Shown: positions 16,724 through 24,053 of the stretch, piece after piece
Numbering within the stretch: the stretch's first letter is position 1
How the letters are laid out: each line of letters begins with the position of its first letter
Program-made: the position numbers and the translations under genes
Assembly: GCA_913063255.1 (NCBI GenBank)
Contig: CAJXYJ010000013.1
Location: 1-33,211 of the forward strand
DNA: 33,211 bases
Reading direction: 5' to 3'
Source: an uncultured Flavobacteriales bacterium
GTDB taxonomy: Bacteria; Bacteroidota; Bacteroidia; Flavobacteriales; Flavobacteriaceae
The notes under the pieces: generated by a model
The model's input: only the letters and a program-made list of their open reading frames with translations
Databases searched by the model: none
Told to the model about the DNA's origin: nothing

Positions 16724-17212
16724 ATGACCAAATTTACTTTAGCAAATACCGAATTAGATTATAACACGATAGCTAGTTTGGCAGAAATAATTTGGAAAGA
16801 ACATTATATTTCAATTATAGGGGTTCAGCAAGTGGATTATATGCTTGAAAAATTTCAATCTGCAAAAGCAATAAAAGAACAAATCTTGGATGGCGCTTCT
16901 TATTTTATTATTAAGAATCAAAATACTAATGTTGGTTATCTTTCTTATTCTAAAAAAAACGATTCCTTATTTTTAAGTAAGCTCTATGTTTTAAGCTCTT
17001 CAAGAGGAAAAGGTTTTGGTAAATCTGCTATGAAATTTATTCAAGATGAAGCAGAAAAAAAGGGATTTACGAGTATTTCTTTAACTGTAAACAAATACAA
17101 TACAGCATCTATTAAAGCCTATGAGAAAATGGGTTTCAAGAAAATAAAAGCTATCGTAATGGACATTGGTAATGGTTATATCATGGATGACTACTTTATG
17201 GAAAAAAGTTAA
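16724..17212 (+). CDS. GNAT-family N-acetyltransferase
   Basis: Encodes 162 residues. GNAT signatures: the strand LFLSKLYVLSS, the acetyl-CoA loop SRGKGFGKS, and the strand SISLTVNKYNTASIKAYEKMGFKK, which closes with the typical Tyr-Glu-Lys-Met-Gly-Phe segment. The N-terminal IIWKEHYISIIGVQQVDYMLEKFQS is characteristic of a GNAT group found in Bacteroidota and Firmicutes. It is the last gene of the run starting at 11268. An 89-bp gap with a promoter-like box precedes the next gene. The substrate is unknown. Confidence 0.85.
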   Translation: MTKFTLANTELDYNTIASLAEIIWKEHYISIIGVQQVDYMLEKFQSAKAIKEQILDGASYFIIKNQNTNVGYLSYSKKNDSLFLSKLYVLSSSRGKGFGKSAMKFIQDEAEKKGFTSISLTVNKYNTASIKAYEKMGFKKIKAIVMDIGNGYIMDDYFMEKS

Positions 17213-17280
17213 ATCCTTAAAACTAGTAGATTATCCTAATTCAAGGCTAACTATTTACAAGTCTATCCCAAAGTTCTTAT

Positions 17281-17288
17281 TATATTTG
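17281..17288 (+). promoter_or_regulatory. possible -7 box (TATATTTG)
   Basis: TATATTTG matches the Bacteroidota consensus TAnnTTTG. It lies 13 bp before the ATG of the propeller protein, giving a very short leader. No convincing TTG (-33) is seen at the proper distance. Confidence 0.35.
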
Positions 17289-17301
17289 AAAAAAATATAA
17301 T

Positions 17302-19845
17302 ATGAAAAGGATTTATCTTCCATCATTTTTAGTTGCTTTAGTAGCTATCATTTCTATAGTAGTTTTTAAAAACAATGAGAATAATTCTAGTGTAGCTCTT
17401 GAGCAATCCAATTTGCAAGAACAATATCCAAGCGAATGGATGTATAATCAAAGAGCCTATCCTAACAATTTTATAAATTCTGAAGCTATAGAAAGCGCCA
17501 TTGCGCAATCTAAATCTATAATAGAAAATAGAGCTTCACAAGGAACAGATTGGACACTTGTTGGCCCATTAAATACCGGAGGGAGAATTACCGATGTTGC
17601 TATTTCACCAGATAGCGATGATATTTTTTATGTAACTACACCAGTTGGTGGAGTTTTTAAAACCACAGATAGAGGTCAAAACTGGACTCCTATATTTAAT
17701 GATATTGGCAAACCTTCCATAGGTAATATTGCCATCGCACCTTCAAACTCACAACGTATTTATGTTGGAACAGGCGAGGCAAATGGTAGTGCTACATCTG
17801 GAGCTTTCTTTGGCAATGGAATATATCGATCTAATGACGCTGGAGAAAACTGGATCCACAAGGGATTACCAGAAAGTAATCATATTGGGCGTATTGTTGT
17901 AGACCCTTCAGATCCCGATAGAGTTTTTGTTGCGGCTACAGGAAAGCTTTATGGTTATAACTCAGAAAGAGGAATTTACAGAACTACCAATGGTGGAGAC
18001 GATTGGGAGCAAGTATTATTTGTAACCGATTCTACTGCAGCAATAGATGTTGCAATTAATTATAACGATACCGATATTATTTTTGCATCTATGTGGGAAC
18101 GCACTCGTAAGCCTTGGCAACGATCTTATGGCGGGGAAACCTCAGCAATTCATAGATCCCTAGATGGAGGCGATACTTGGGAAGAACTAGGTGCTATTAA
18201 TGGTTTACCTGCTCCTAATTTACAAACAGGTAGAATTGGAATCGCAATATCAGAGTCTGACCCATCCATTGTTTACGCTCGATATACCACCAACGAAATC
18301 ACTAATGAATTTAATGGACTCTATAAATCTATAGATAATGGTACCAATTGGATATTGGTTACTCTAGATGACCTATTAGGTATTGACTCACAATTTGGTT
18401 GGTATTTTGGAAATATTAGAATTAATCCAGAAGATCCTGATGAAGTTTATGTTCTTGGGCAAGGAATTGCAAAGACTACTAATAGTGGTGATAACTGGCA
18501 ATCGGTTTCGGGAATGCATGTAGATCACCATGCCCTAGAATATTCTAGAAATAATAATGATTTTATACTCGCTGGAAATGACGGTGGAGCTTATTTATCA
18601 GAAAATGGAGGCACTACTTGGTTTCATTTTGAAAACCTACCAATAACTCAATTTTATAATATTGAGGTAGACCAAACACAACCGGAAAGATTGTATGGAG
18701 GTACTCAAGATAATAATACTATTAGAACAACAACCGCAGGAACAAATGATTGGAATTCTGTTTGGGGTGGAGATGGTTTTCATGTAAATGTAGATTCAGA
18801 AGATAATAGCTATATCTATGTTGAGTCTCAATGGGGAAACTTAGGTAGATCCGTTAATGGAGGAGCTTCTTTTGCTTCCGCAACAAGTGGTTTGGATTAT
18901 GACAGAACCAATTGGAATACTCCAGTTATCATTTCTCCATTTAATACAGAAATTGTGTATTTTGGAGCAAATAAATTGTATTCCTCTACTCATGCAGCAC
19001 TTTGGACTGCTATTAGTCCAGACCTTACAAATGGCCAGCACCCAAGCGGTTCGTTGGCATACGGAACATTAACTGCAATTGCAGCTTCTTATAATAATCT
19101 GGATGTTATTTACACTGGAAGTGATGATGGTAAATTAAATGTAACTTTTGATGCAGGTATTACCTGGGAAACTATTAGCGATAATTTACCAGATAGATAT
19201 ATAACCTCACTTGCTATCTCTCCTAGTAATGATCAGGTATTGTATGCAACCTTTTCTGGGTTCGGTGTTTTAGATTATACTCCTCATATTTATAAAACTA
19301 CAGATGGTGGACAAAATTGGATTGATATCTCTTCCAATTTGCCGAGTATTCCTGTTAATGATGTTATTTTACATTCTTCTGAAGAATATATTTTTCTAGC
19401 AACAGATTTAAATGTTTGGTATTCTGAAAACGATGGCGGTACATGGAATATACTTGGAAACGAGCTTCCTTTAACCATTATAAGAGACCTTAAATTACAT
19501 GAACCTACTAATATGCTATATGCGGGTACTTTTGGAAGATCTCTGCATAGCTATAATCTAAGTGGTCTTATACTTGGTATGGAAGATGATTTTATAGCAT
19601 CAGAAGATATTATAATCTATCCAAATCCTGTACAAACTGAATTTACAATTGATCATCACATCTCTTCGGAAGGGATTATTAAACTTTATGATAGTTCTGG
19701 AAAAGAAATAAAAACGTTGTTTCATGGAAATCTTGGTGATTCCTCAAAAATGACATTTTCTAGAGAAGGAATTTCAGCTGGAGTCTATTTTGTTAGTATT
19801 CAAGATGGGATACAAACAATTTCGAAAAAGGTGCTAATTCAATAA
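17302..19845 (+). CDS. secreted BNR/sortilin-like beta-propeller protein with T9SS sorting tail
   Basis: Encodes 847 residues. An N-terminal signal/anchor (MKRIYLPSFLVALVAIISIVVF) is followed by about 12 Asp-box repeats of the form [S/T]xDxGxxW, for example FKTTDRGQNW, YRSNDAGENW, YRTTNGGDDW, HRSLDGGDTW, AKTTNSGDNW, YLSENGGTTW and YKTTDGGQNW. They indicate two stacked beta-propellers as in sortilin/VPS10 and xyloglucanase-like proteins. The last 75 or so residues (IIIYPNPVQTEF ... GVYFVSIQDG ... KKVLIQ) form a type A type IX secretion sorting domain, so the protein should cross the outer membrane and be attached to the surface or released. Such proteins are often labelled glycosyl hydrolase, but no catalytic residues can be shown here. 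It is transcribed alone. Confidence 0.9.
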   Translation: MKRIYLPSFLVALVAIISIVVFKNNENNSSVALEQSNLQEQYPSEWMYNQRAYPNNFINSEAIESAIAQSKSIIENRASQGTDWTLVGPLNTGGRITDVAISPDSDDIFYVTTPVGGVFKTTDRGQNWTPIFNDIGKPSIGNIAIAPSNSQRIYVGTGEANGSATSGAFFGNGIYRSNDAGENWIHKGLPESNHIGRIVVDPSDPDRVFVAATGKLYGYNSERGIYRTTNGGDDWEQVLFVTDSTAAIDVAINYNDTDIIFASMWERTRKPWQRSYGGETSAIHRSLDGGDTWEELGAINGLPAPNLQTGRIGIAISESDPSIVYARYTTNEITNEFNGLYKSIDNGTNWILVTLDDLLGIDSQFGWYFGNIRINPEDPDEVYVLGQGIAKTTNSGDNWQSVSGMHVDHHALEYSRNNNDFILAGNDGGAYLSENGGTTWFHFENLPITQFYNIEVDQTQPERLYGGTQDNNTIRTTTAGTNDWNSVWGGDGFHVNVDSEDNSYIYVESQWGNLGRSVNGGASFASATSGLDYDRTNWNTPVIISPFNTEIVYFGANKLYSSTHAALWTAISPDLTNGQHPSGSLAYGTLTAIAASYNNLDVIYTGSDDGKLNVTFDAGITWETISDNLPDRYITSLAISPSNDQVLYATFSGFGVLDYTPHIYKTTDGGQNWIDISSNLPSIPVNDVILHSSEEYIFLATDLNVWYSENDGGTWNILGNELPLTIIRDLKLHEPTNMLYAGTFGRSLHSYNLSGLILGMEDDFIASEDIIIYPNPVQTEFTIDHHISSEGIIKLYDSSGKEIKTLFHGNLGDSSKMTFSREGISAGVYFVSIQDGIQTISKKVLIQ

Positions 19846-19856
19846 TAGCAATTGAA

Positions 19857-19903
19857 TAAAGGTACGTTTATCACGAAACCTATGCGGATACATAGTACCT
19901 TTA
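19857..19903 (+). repeat. inverted repeat (TAAAGGTAC ... GTACCTTTA)
   Basis: A perfect 9-bp inverted repeat at 19857-19865 and 19895-19903, with a second inner pair TATC/GATA and a 29-nt loop. It starts 11 bp after the stop of the propeller gene and ends four bases before the ATGATATAACA boundary of cassette-like unit 3. It could end the upstream transcript, although no T-tract follows. Confidence 0.45.
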
Positions 19904-19906
19904 GTA

Positions 19907-19930
19907 ATGATATAACAAGTTGTGAATCAT
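19907..19930 (+). repeat. 5' boundary of cassette-like unit 3 (half-site)
   Basis: ATGATATAACA (19907-19917), identical to 980-990, then AGTTGTGAATCATT. GTTGTGAATC (19919-19928) recurs as its exact reverse complement GATTCACAAC at 21155-21164 after the gene. Extending over the next three bases gives 12 of 13 matched positions. Confidence 0.6.
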
Positions 19931-21283
19931 TAAATAACAAAAAACAAACATGAGATTACAAAAATACATTTTAACAATTCTAGGACTTATTTTATTCTTT
20001 CCGTCAATCGCCTTTAGTCAAGGTGAAAAGATAAAATATGAGCACACCCAATTAAGTGACCACGCTTATATCATCACTCGTACAGGGAGTTCACCTGCCC
20101 GTAGGTCGAATATGGGAGTGATTATTGGTGAGAAAGGCTTATTGCTCATCAATCCTTTATTCAGCGGGGATGAAGTGGATCAGTTTATGAATGCATTACA
20201 GAAGATTTCTGATATGCCCGTAAAATATGTCATTAACAGTAATTGGGATAATTATAACATTGCCGCCAATTGGTACTTCAAGGACAAGGATGTACTGATT
20301 ATTTCACATGAAAATATAGTGTACCATAGGAACGTCCACACTCAATTGTTATTTAAGGATAAATTCTCTTTGGATATTGGAACGGAATCAATCATTGCCT
20401 ATAGGAGTTTGGGGCATTCATTTGGCCACATCAACATTCACATTGAAAATGCTAATACAACTTTTATGTCCGACAGTTATAGAAGCCAATGGATGACAAT
20501 AGAAGGTCCCTTTGGGCTAGAAGGTCATTTTAATGGCATTGATATGGCTTTAGAGATGGGTGATCAGAACACCAAATACGTTTCTGGAAATACTACAGGT
20601 AAAATTATTAGCAACAGAGAAGATTTGAACAATGAAAAAAAACTTCGTTCAAGATTTTCCAATCGCGTGTTTGAATTAAGGCAACAAGGCAAATCAAACG
20701 AGGAAATATTAATGGATGATGCAATTGTAGGCTTATTCAAACAATATGACTTATATCAATACATCACAGATGAAATTGCGGATTGGGTAATTAATCCTCT
20801 TTTCTACGATGAAAAAGCCAAGGCACCAATACTTTCTTTCAGTCAACTAGAAAAATACGTGGGGACGTATAGTTTAAAAGGCAAAAGCGATGTAGAAATT
20901 TTTATCGAAAATGGTCAACTATTTTCTAAAAGTGTTGGTCAATTTTATTTGAAATTGGTACCTACCTCAGACACCCATTTTTGGCCTTACATGCAAAGCC
21001 TGAATGTTTATCAAATTTTTGAAATGGATGATGAAAACAATGTCCTTGGATTTACAATTGAACATGGTGGAGCAACCTTGAAATACACAAAAAACAAATA
21101 ATGCTCCTTTCAATAAGATTATTCTGAATTTATAGGAAAGTATTCTGAATAAACGATTCACAACACCGTATAAAATTAATTGCTAGTACAAGCTTAATTA
21201 CGAAAATTCCTGAGGATTTTCTATTCAGTTTGTATTTACTAAATTAGTTGCTTAATCAACGCAAAAAATCTTATACAAACACG
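19919..21283 (+). mobile_element. putative gene cassette 3 (MBL-fold gene plus attC-like element)
   Basis: One gene between a GTT boundary and a palindromic element, in the same arrangement and orientation as units 1 and 2 about 17 kb away. Spacing is compact: 31 bp from boundary to ATG and 54 bp from stop to the complementary arm. It lies in the gap between the propeller gene and the convergent HAD gene, a harmless place for an insertion. The outer 11-mer before the GTT is shared with unit 1, while the arm sequence that pairs with the gene's own 3' end is unit-specific. No integrase is present in the window. Confidence 0.5.
19950..21101 (+). CDS. metallo-beta-lactamase-fold protein with degenerate metal site
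   Basis: Encodes 383 residues with a Sec signal (MRLQKYILTILGLILFFPSIAFSQ). The N-terminal 240 residues have the MBL layout: NMGVIIGEKGLLLINPLFS as the first strands, then VKYVINSNWDNYNIAANWYF at the place of the usual VINTHWHxDHxxGN. All histidines of the HxHxDH motif are replaced (Asn98, Asp100, Tyr102, Asn103). GHSFGH (156-160) and MSDSY (Asp175), the later ligand positions, remain. A C-terminal beta domain (LEKYVGTYSL ... FTIEHGGATLKY) resembles the tail found on secreted serine beta-lactamase-like proteins. It is probably periplasmic and not a normal zinc hydrolase. It is carried on cassette-like unit 3. Function unknown. Confidence 0.82.
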   Translation: MRLQKYILTILGLILFFPSIAFSQGEKIKYEHTQLSDHAYIITRTGSSPARRSNMGVIIGEKGLLLINPLFSGDEVDQFMNALQKISDMPVKYVINSNWDNYNIAANWYFKDKDVLIISHENIVYHRNVHTQLLFKDKFSLDIGTESIIAYRSLGHSFGHINIHIENANTTFMSDSYRSQWMTIEGPFGLEGHFNGIDMALEMGDQNTKYVSGNTTGKIISNREDLNNEKKLRSRFSNRVFELRQQGKSNEEILMDDAIVGLFKQYDLYQYITDEIADWVINPLFYDEKAKAPILSFSQLEKYVGTYSLKGKSDVEIFIENGQLFSKSVGQFYLKLVPTSDTHFWPYMQSLNVYQIFEMDDENNVLGFTIEHGGATLKYTKNK

Positions 21284-21292
21284 ATAACCATT
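21152..21292 (+). repeat. attC-like imperfect palindrome, element 3
   Basis: Starts with GATTCACAACACCG and ends CAAACACGATAACC. The arm GTATAAAATTAATTGC (21168-21183) matches the reverse complement of 21261-21276 at 13 of 16 positions. An inner hairpin GAAAATTCC/GGATTTTC lies near 21201-21221, and the box TAAATTAGTTGCTTA is at 21240-21254. The right-end core reads CGATAACC instead of CGTTA. The overall plan is that of element 1 with a different sequence in the outer variable arm. Confidence 0.6.
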
Positions 21293-21313
21293 AAAAATAT
21301 GATAAAAAGGAGA

Positions 21314-22006
21314 TCATAGCAAGTCTATTATCTCTGAAGCTGTTTCTAGCTCTTGAAAATTAGTATGTTGAACTTCTTCTGCAACCATTTCATGTGCCCA
21401 AGTAGTGTGGAATGGAATATGAATTGCATAAGCCCCAATATCCAATACGGGTAGGATATCCGATTTCATCGAATTTCCAACCATCAAAAACTCTGTGGGA
21501 TTACAATCTAAGTGTTGGATTAACTTTTTGTAATGCATTGGCGTTTTATCGCTCATTACCTCAATATGATGAAAATAACTTTCTAGTCCAGATTTTATTA
21601 GTTTTCGTTCTTGATCTAATAAATCTCCTTTGGTTGCCATCACCAATCGGTATTTTTTGGAAAGCTCTTTTAAAGTATCTTCAATTCCATCAATTAACTC
21701 AATAGGCATATGAAGCATTCTTTTACCAATGGCAATTAATTTTGAAACTATCGAAATTGGAATTTCTTGTTTAGAAACTAATATCGCTGCTTCAATTAAT
21801 GATAAAGCAAAAGGCTTGATGCCATAACCGTAAGTAGGGAGATTTTTCATTTCAATTTCAAAAAGAATTTTATGACTTTCTTCTTTCGGCATAAACCCTT
21901 TTAAAAGCTCACAAAACTCCTCTTCTGCATCTCTAAAGTATGGTTCATTCACCCATAAAGTATCATCGGCATCAAAGGCAATTACTTTTATCCCATTAAG
22001 TTTCAT
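21314..22006 (-). CDS. HAD-superfamily hydrolase (phosphatase-like)
   Basis: Encodes 230 residues. HAD motif I is AFDADDTLW with nucleophile Asp12 and acid Asp14. Motif II Thr is in VMATKGD, motif III Lys in MHYKKLIQ, and motif IV in LMVGNSMKSDILPV. A helical cap lies between motifs I and II (about residues 20-115), giving the C1 cap type of phosphoglycolate phosphatase- or 5'-nucleotidase-like enzymes. It would dephosphorylate a small metabolite in the cytoplasm. Its ATG shares one base with the stop codon of the EttA gene (TAATG arrangement), so the two are translationally coupled. The substrate is unknown. Confidence 0.87.
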   Translation of the reverse strand: MKLNGIKVIAFDADDTLWVNEPYFRDAEEEFCELLKGFMPKEESHKILFEIEMKNLPTYGYGIKPFALSLIEAAILVSKQEIPISIVSKLIAIGKRMLHMPIELIDGIEDTLKELSKKYRLVMATKGDLLDQERKLIKSGLESYFHHIEVMSDKTPMHYKKLIQHLDCNPTEFLMVGNSMKSDILPVLDIGAYAIHIPFHTTWAHEMVAEEVQHTNFQELETASEIIDLL

Positions 22007-23697
22007 TAGCGAATCAACTTTTTATATTTAATTCGTTTTGGCATTAAATCTCCACCCAAACGTTTTTTCTTATTCTCTTCGTAATCACTAAATCCACCTT
22101 CGAAGAAATACACTTGACTATCGCCTTCAAAAGCAAGAATATGTGTACATACTCTATCTAAAAACCAACGGTCGTGAGAAATTACAACGGCACATCCTGC
22201 AAAGTTTTCTAAACCTTCTTCTAAAGCTCTTAGGGTATTTACATCCAAATCGTTGGTAGGCTCATCCAATAACAAAACATTTCCTTCTTCTTTAAGAGTC
22301 ATCGCTAAATGCAATCTGTTTCTTTCTCCCCCAGATAGCATAGAAACTTTCTTGTTTTGTTCAGAACCTCCAAAATTAAATCGGCTTAAGTAAGCTCTAG
22401 AATTTACTTGCTTCCCTCCCATCATGACTAATTCTTGACCTTCACTAAAGTTCTCCCAAATAGATTTATCGAGATTAATATTAGAGTGTGCTTGATCTAC
22501 ATAAGCGATTTTTGCAGTTTCTCCTACTAAAAATTCTCCTTTGTCTGGAGTCCCTTCTCCCATAATCATTTTAAAAATCGTGGTTTTACCAGCACCATTA
22601 GGACCTATAATCCCAACAATACCTGCTTGTGGGAGATTAAAATTTAAGTCTTCATACAATAGTTTGTCCCCAAATGCTTTGGATACTCCATTAGATTCTA
22701 TCACATTGGTTCCTAAACGAGGCCCATTTGGAATATAGATTTCTAATTTTTCATCCAATTGTTTTTGATCCTGACTTAAAAGTTTATCGTAATTTTTTAA
22801 ACGTGCTTTTTGTTTGGTCTGGCGTCCTTTCGCTCCTTGTCGTACCCAATCTAATTCTCGTTCTAATGTTTTTTGACGTTTGGAAGCTGTTTTGCTTTCT
22901 TGAGCCATTCTGCTTGACTTTTGATCTAACCAAGAAGAATAGTTTCCTTTCCAAGGGATACCTTCTCCCCTATCCAATTCTAATATCCAACCAGCAACAT
23001 TATCAAGAAAATACCTGTCGTGAGTTACAGCAATCACTGTTCCTTTATATTGAGAAAGGTGATGTTCTAACCAATGTACACTTTCAGCATCCAAGTGATT
23101 GGTTGGCTCATCTAATAAAAGCACTTCAGGCTCTTGTAATAAAAGACGACATAAAGCAACTCTTCTACGTTCCCCTCCAGATAAAACACTAATTGGAGTG
23201 TCCCCTTCAGGAGTTCGTAAAGCATCCATTGCTATTTCTAGTTTGGTATCCAATTCCCAAGCATTACTGGCATCAATCTCATCTTGAAGCTTTGCTTGTT
23301 TGTTCATGAGTTCTTCCATTTTATCTGGATTCTCATAAACTTCAGGAAGACCAAACATATCGTTTATTTTATTGTACTCATCCAAAATATCCACTACATC
23401 CTGTACTCCTTCTTTTACAATTTCAATAACCGTTTTAGACTCGTCTAATTTTGGCTCTTGTTCTAAGTAACCAACTTTATAACCATCTGCAAAAACAACA
23501 TCCCCACGATAATTCGTTTCCACTCCTGCTATTATCTTAAGAAGAGTAGATTTACCAGATCCATTAAGACCTAATATCCCAATCTTAGCGCCATAAAAGA
23601 AGCTTAAGTAGATATTTTTCAATACTGGAGTTTGCGAATTTTGATATGCTTTAGTTACTCCAGACATGGAGAAAATTACTTTTTTATCGTCGGACAT
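22006..23697 (-). CDS. ettA: energy-dependent translational throttle protein EttA (ABC-F ATPase)
   Basis: Encodes 563 residues, the usual EttA length. Two ABC ATPase cassettes: the first with Walker A GLNGSGKST (43-51), signature LSGGERRRVALCR and Walker B LLLDEPTNHLD; the second with GPNGAGKTT, LSGGERNRLHLAM and LLLDEPTNDLD. Between them lies the charged linker with the GAKGRQTKQKARLKNYDKL segment that inserts into the ribosomal E site. There are no membrane segments. The first cassette carries the EttA arm (AKLQDEIDASNAWELD region). EttA binds the ribosome and gates the first peptide bond according to ATP/ADP levels. It is upstream of and coupled to the HAD gene. The C-terminus GGDLMPKRIKYKKLIR is basic, as usual for the family. 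Confidence 0.95.
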   Translation of the reverse strand: MSDDKKVIFSMSGVTKAYQNSQTPVLKNIYLSFFYGAKIGILGLNGSGKSTLLKIIAGVETNYRGDVVFADGYKVGYLEQEPKLDESKTVIEIVKEGVQDVVDILDEYNKINDMFGLPEVYENPDKMEELMNKQAKLQDEIDASNAWELDTKLEIAMDALRTPEGDTPISVLSGGERRRVALCRLLLQEPEVLLLDEPTNHLDAESVHWLEHHLSQYKGTVIAVTHDRYFLDNVAGWILELDRGEGIPWKGNYSSWLDQKSSRMAQESKTASKRQKTLERELDWVRQGAKGRQTKQKARLKNYDKLLSQDQKQLDEKLEIYIPNGPRLGTNVIESNGVSKAFGDKLLYEDLNFNLPQAGIVGIIGPNGAGKTTIFKMIMGEGTPDKGEFLVGETAKIAYVDQAHSNINLDKSIWENFSEGQELVMMGGKQVNSRAYLSRFNFGGSEQNKKVSMLSGGERNRLHLAMTLKEEGNVLLLDEPTNDLDVNTLRALEEGLENFAGCAVVISHDRWFLDRVCTHILAFEGDSQVYFFEGGFSDYEENKKKRLGGDLMPKRIKYKKLIR

Positions 23698-23756
23698 AAT
23701 TATAAATTAAAAAGAGTTAAAAAATAGAAGAAATAAAAACAGAAAGAAAAGGTTAT

Positions 23757-23939
23757 TTACACCCTTCCTTTAAGAGCATTAAACACCCAGGCAATAGCGA
23801 AAAAACCAATCCCTACTGTTGCAAAACCCCAACCAGCAACATCATCGTATCTAAATGCACCTAAAGCGATTAATAATAGTCCCATAAGTATCATTATAAA
23901 TGTAGCCCAGGCTAGTACAGTATTTTTATTCATTCCCAT
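23757..23939 (-). CDS. small two-helix membrane protein (CAL67264-like)
   Basis: Encodes about 60 residues from MGMNKNTVLAWATF, with two hydrophobic helices (ATFIMILMGLLLIALGAF and WGFATVGIGFFAIAWVFNAL) joined by RYDDVAG. A longer reading from 23969 would add ten residues lacking any family look and would start upstream of the TAACTTTG box at 23954-23961, so the start at 23939 is preferred. The pattern recalls a small membrane protein family widespread in Flavobacteriaceae (often named CAL67264 family), by memory. It lies 59 bp upstream of the EttA gene on the same strand. No function is known to me. Confidence 0.75.
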   Translation of the reverse strand: MGMNKNTVLAWATFIMILMGLLLIALGAFRYDDVAGWGFATVGIGFFAIAWVFNALKGRV

Positions 23940-23953
23940 AATCCATTTTATTT

Positions 23954-23961
23954 CAAAGTTA
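23954..23961 (-). promoter_or_regulatory. possible -7 box (TAACTTTG) for the small membrane protein gene
   Basis: Read on the minus strand, TAACTTTG fits TAnnTTTG and lies about 15 bp before the preferred ATG at 23939. No clear -33 TTG is seen at the expected distance. Confidence 0.35.
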
Positions 23962-24021
23962 CTACCCAAAGAAGGTTGGGGAGCACCGTTTTTTGTTGAA
24001 GAGCAAATATCGGGTTTTTAA

Positions 24022-24049
24022 ATAAAAAAAGCATCCAAATGGATGCTTT
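24022..24049 (-). terminator. intrinsic terminator after the pirin gene
   Basis: AAAGCATCC/GGATGCTTT, a perfect 9-bp stem around an AAAT loop. On the minus strand it begins five bases after the pirin TAG stop and is followed by a run of seven T. It ends the doxX-to-pirin operon. Confidence 0.85.
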
Positions 24050-24053
24050 ATTA

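Noticed and set aside
16246-17212. Recent duplication of the two GNAT genes
   Set aside because: They share only general GNAT motifs; the rest of the sequences is unrelated by eye.
22728-23192. 154-codon frame antisense to ettA
   Set aside because: It mirrors a highly conserved ABC-F gene and shows no domain or signal of its own.
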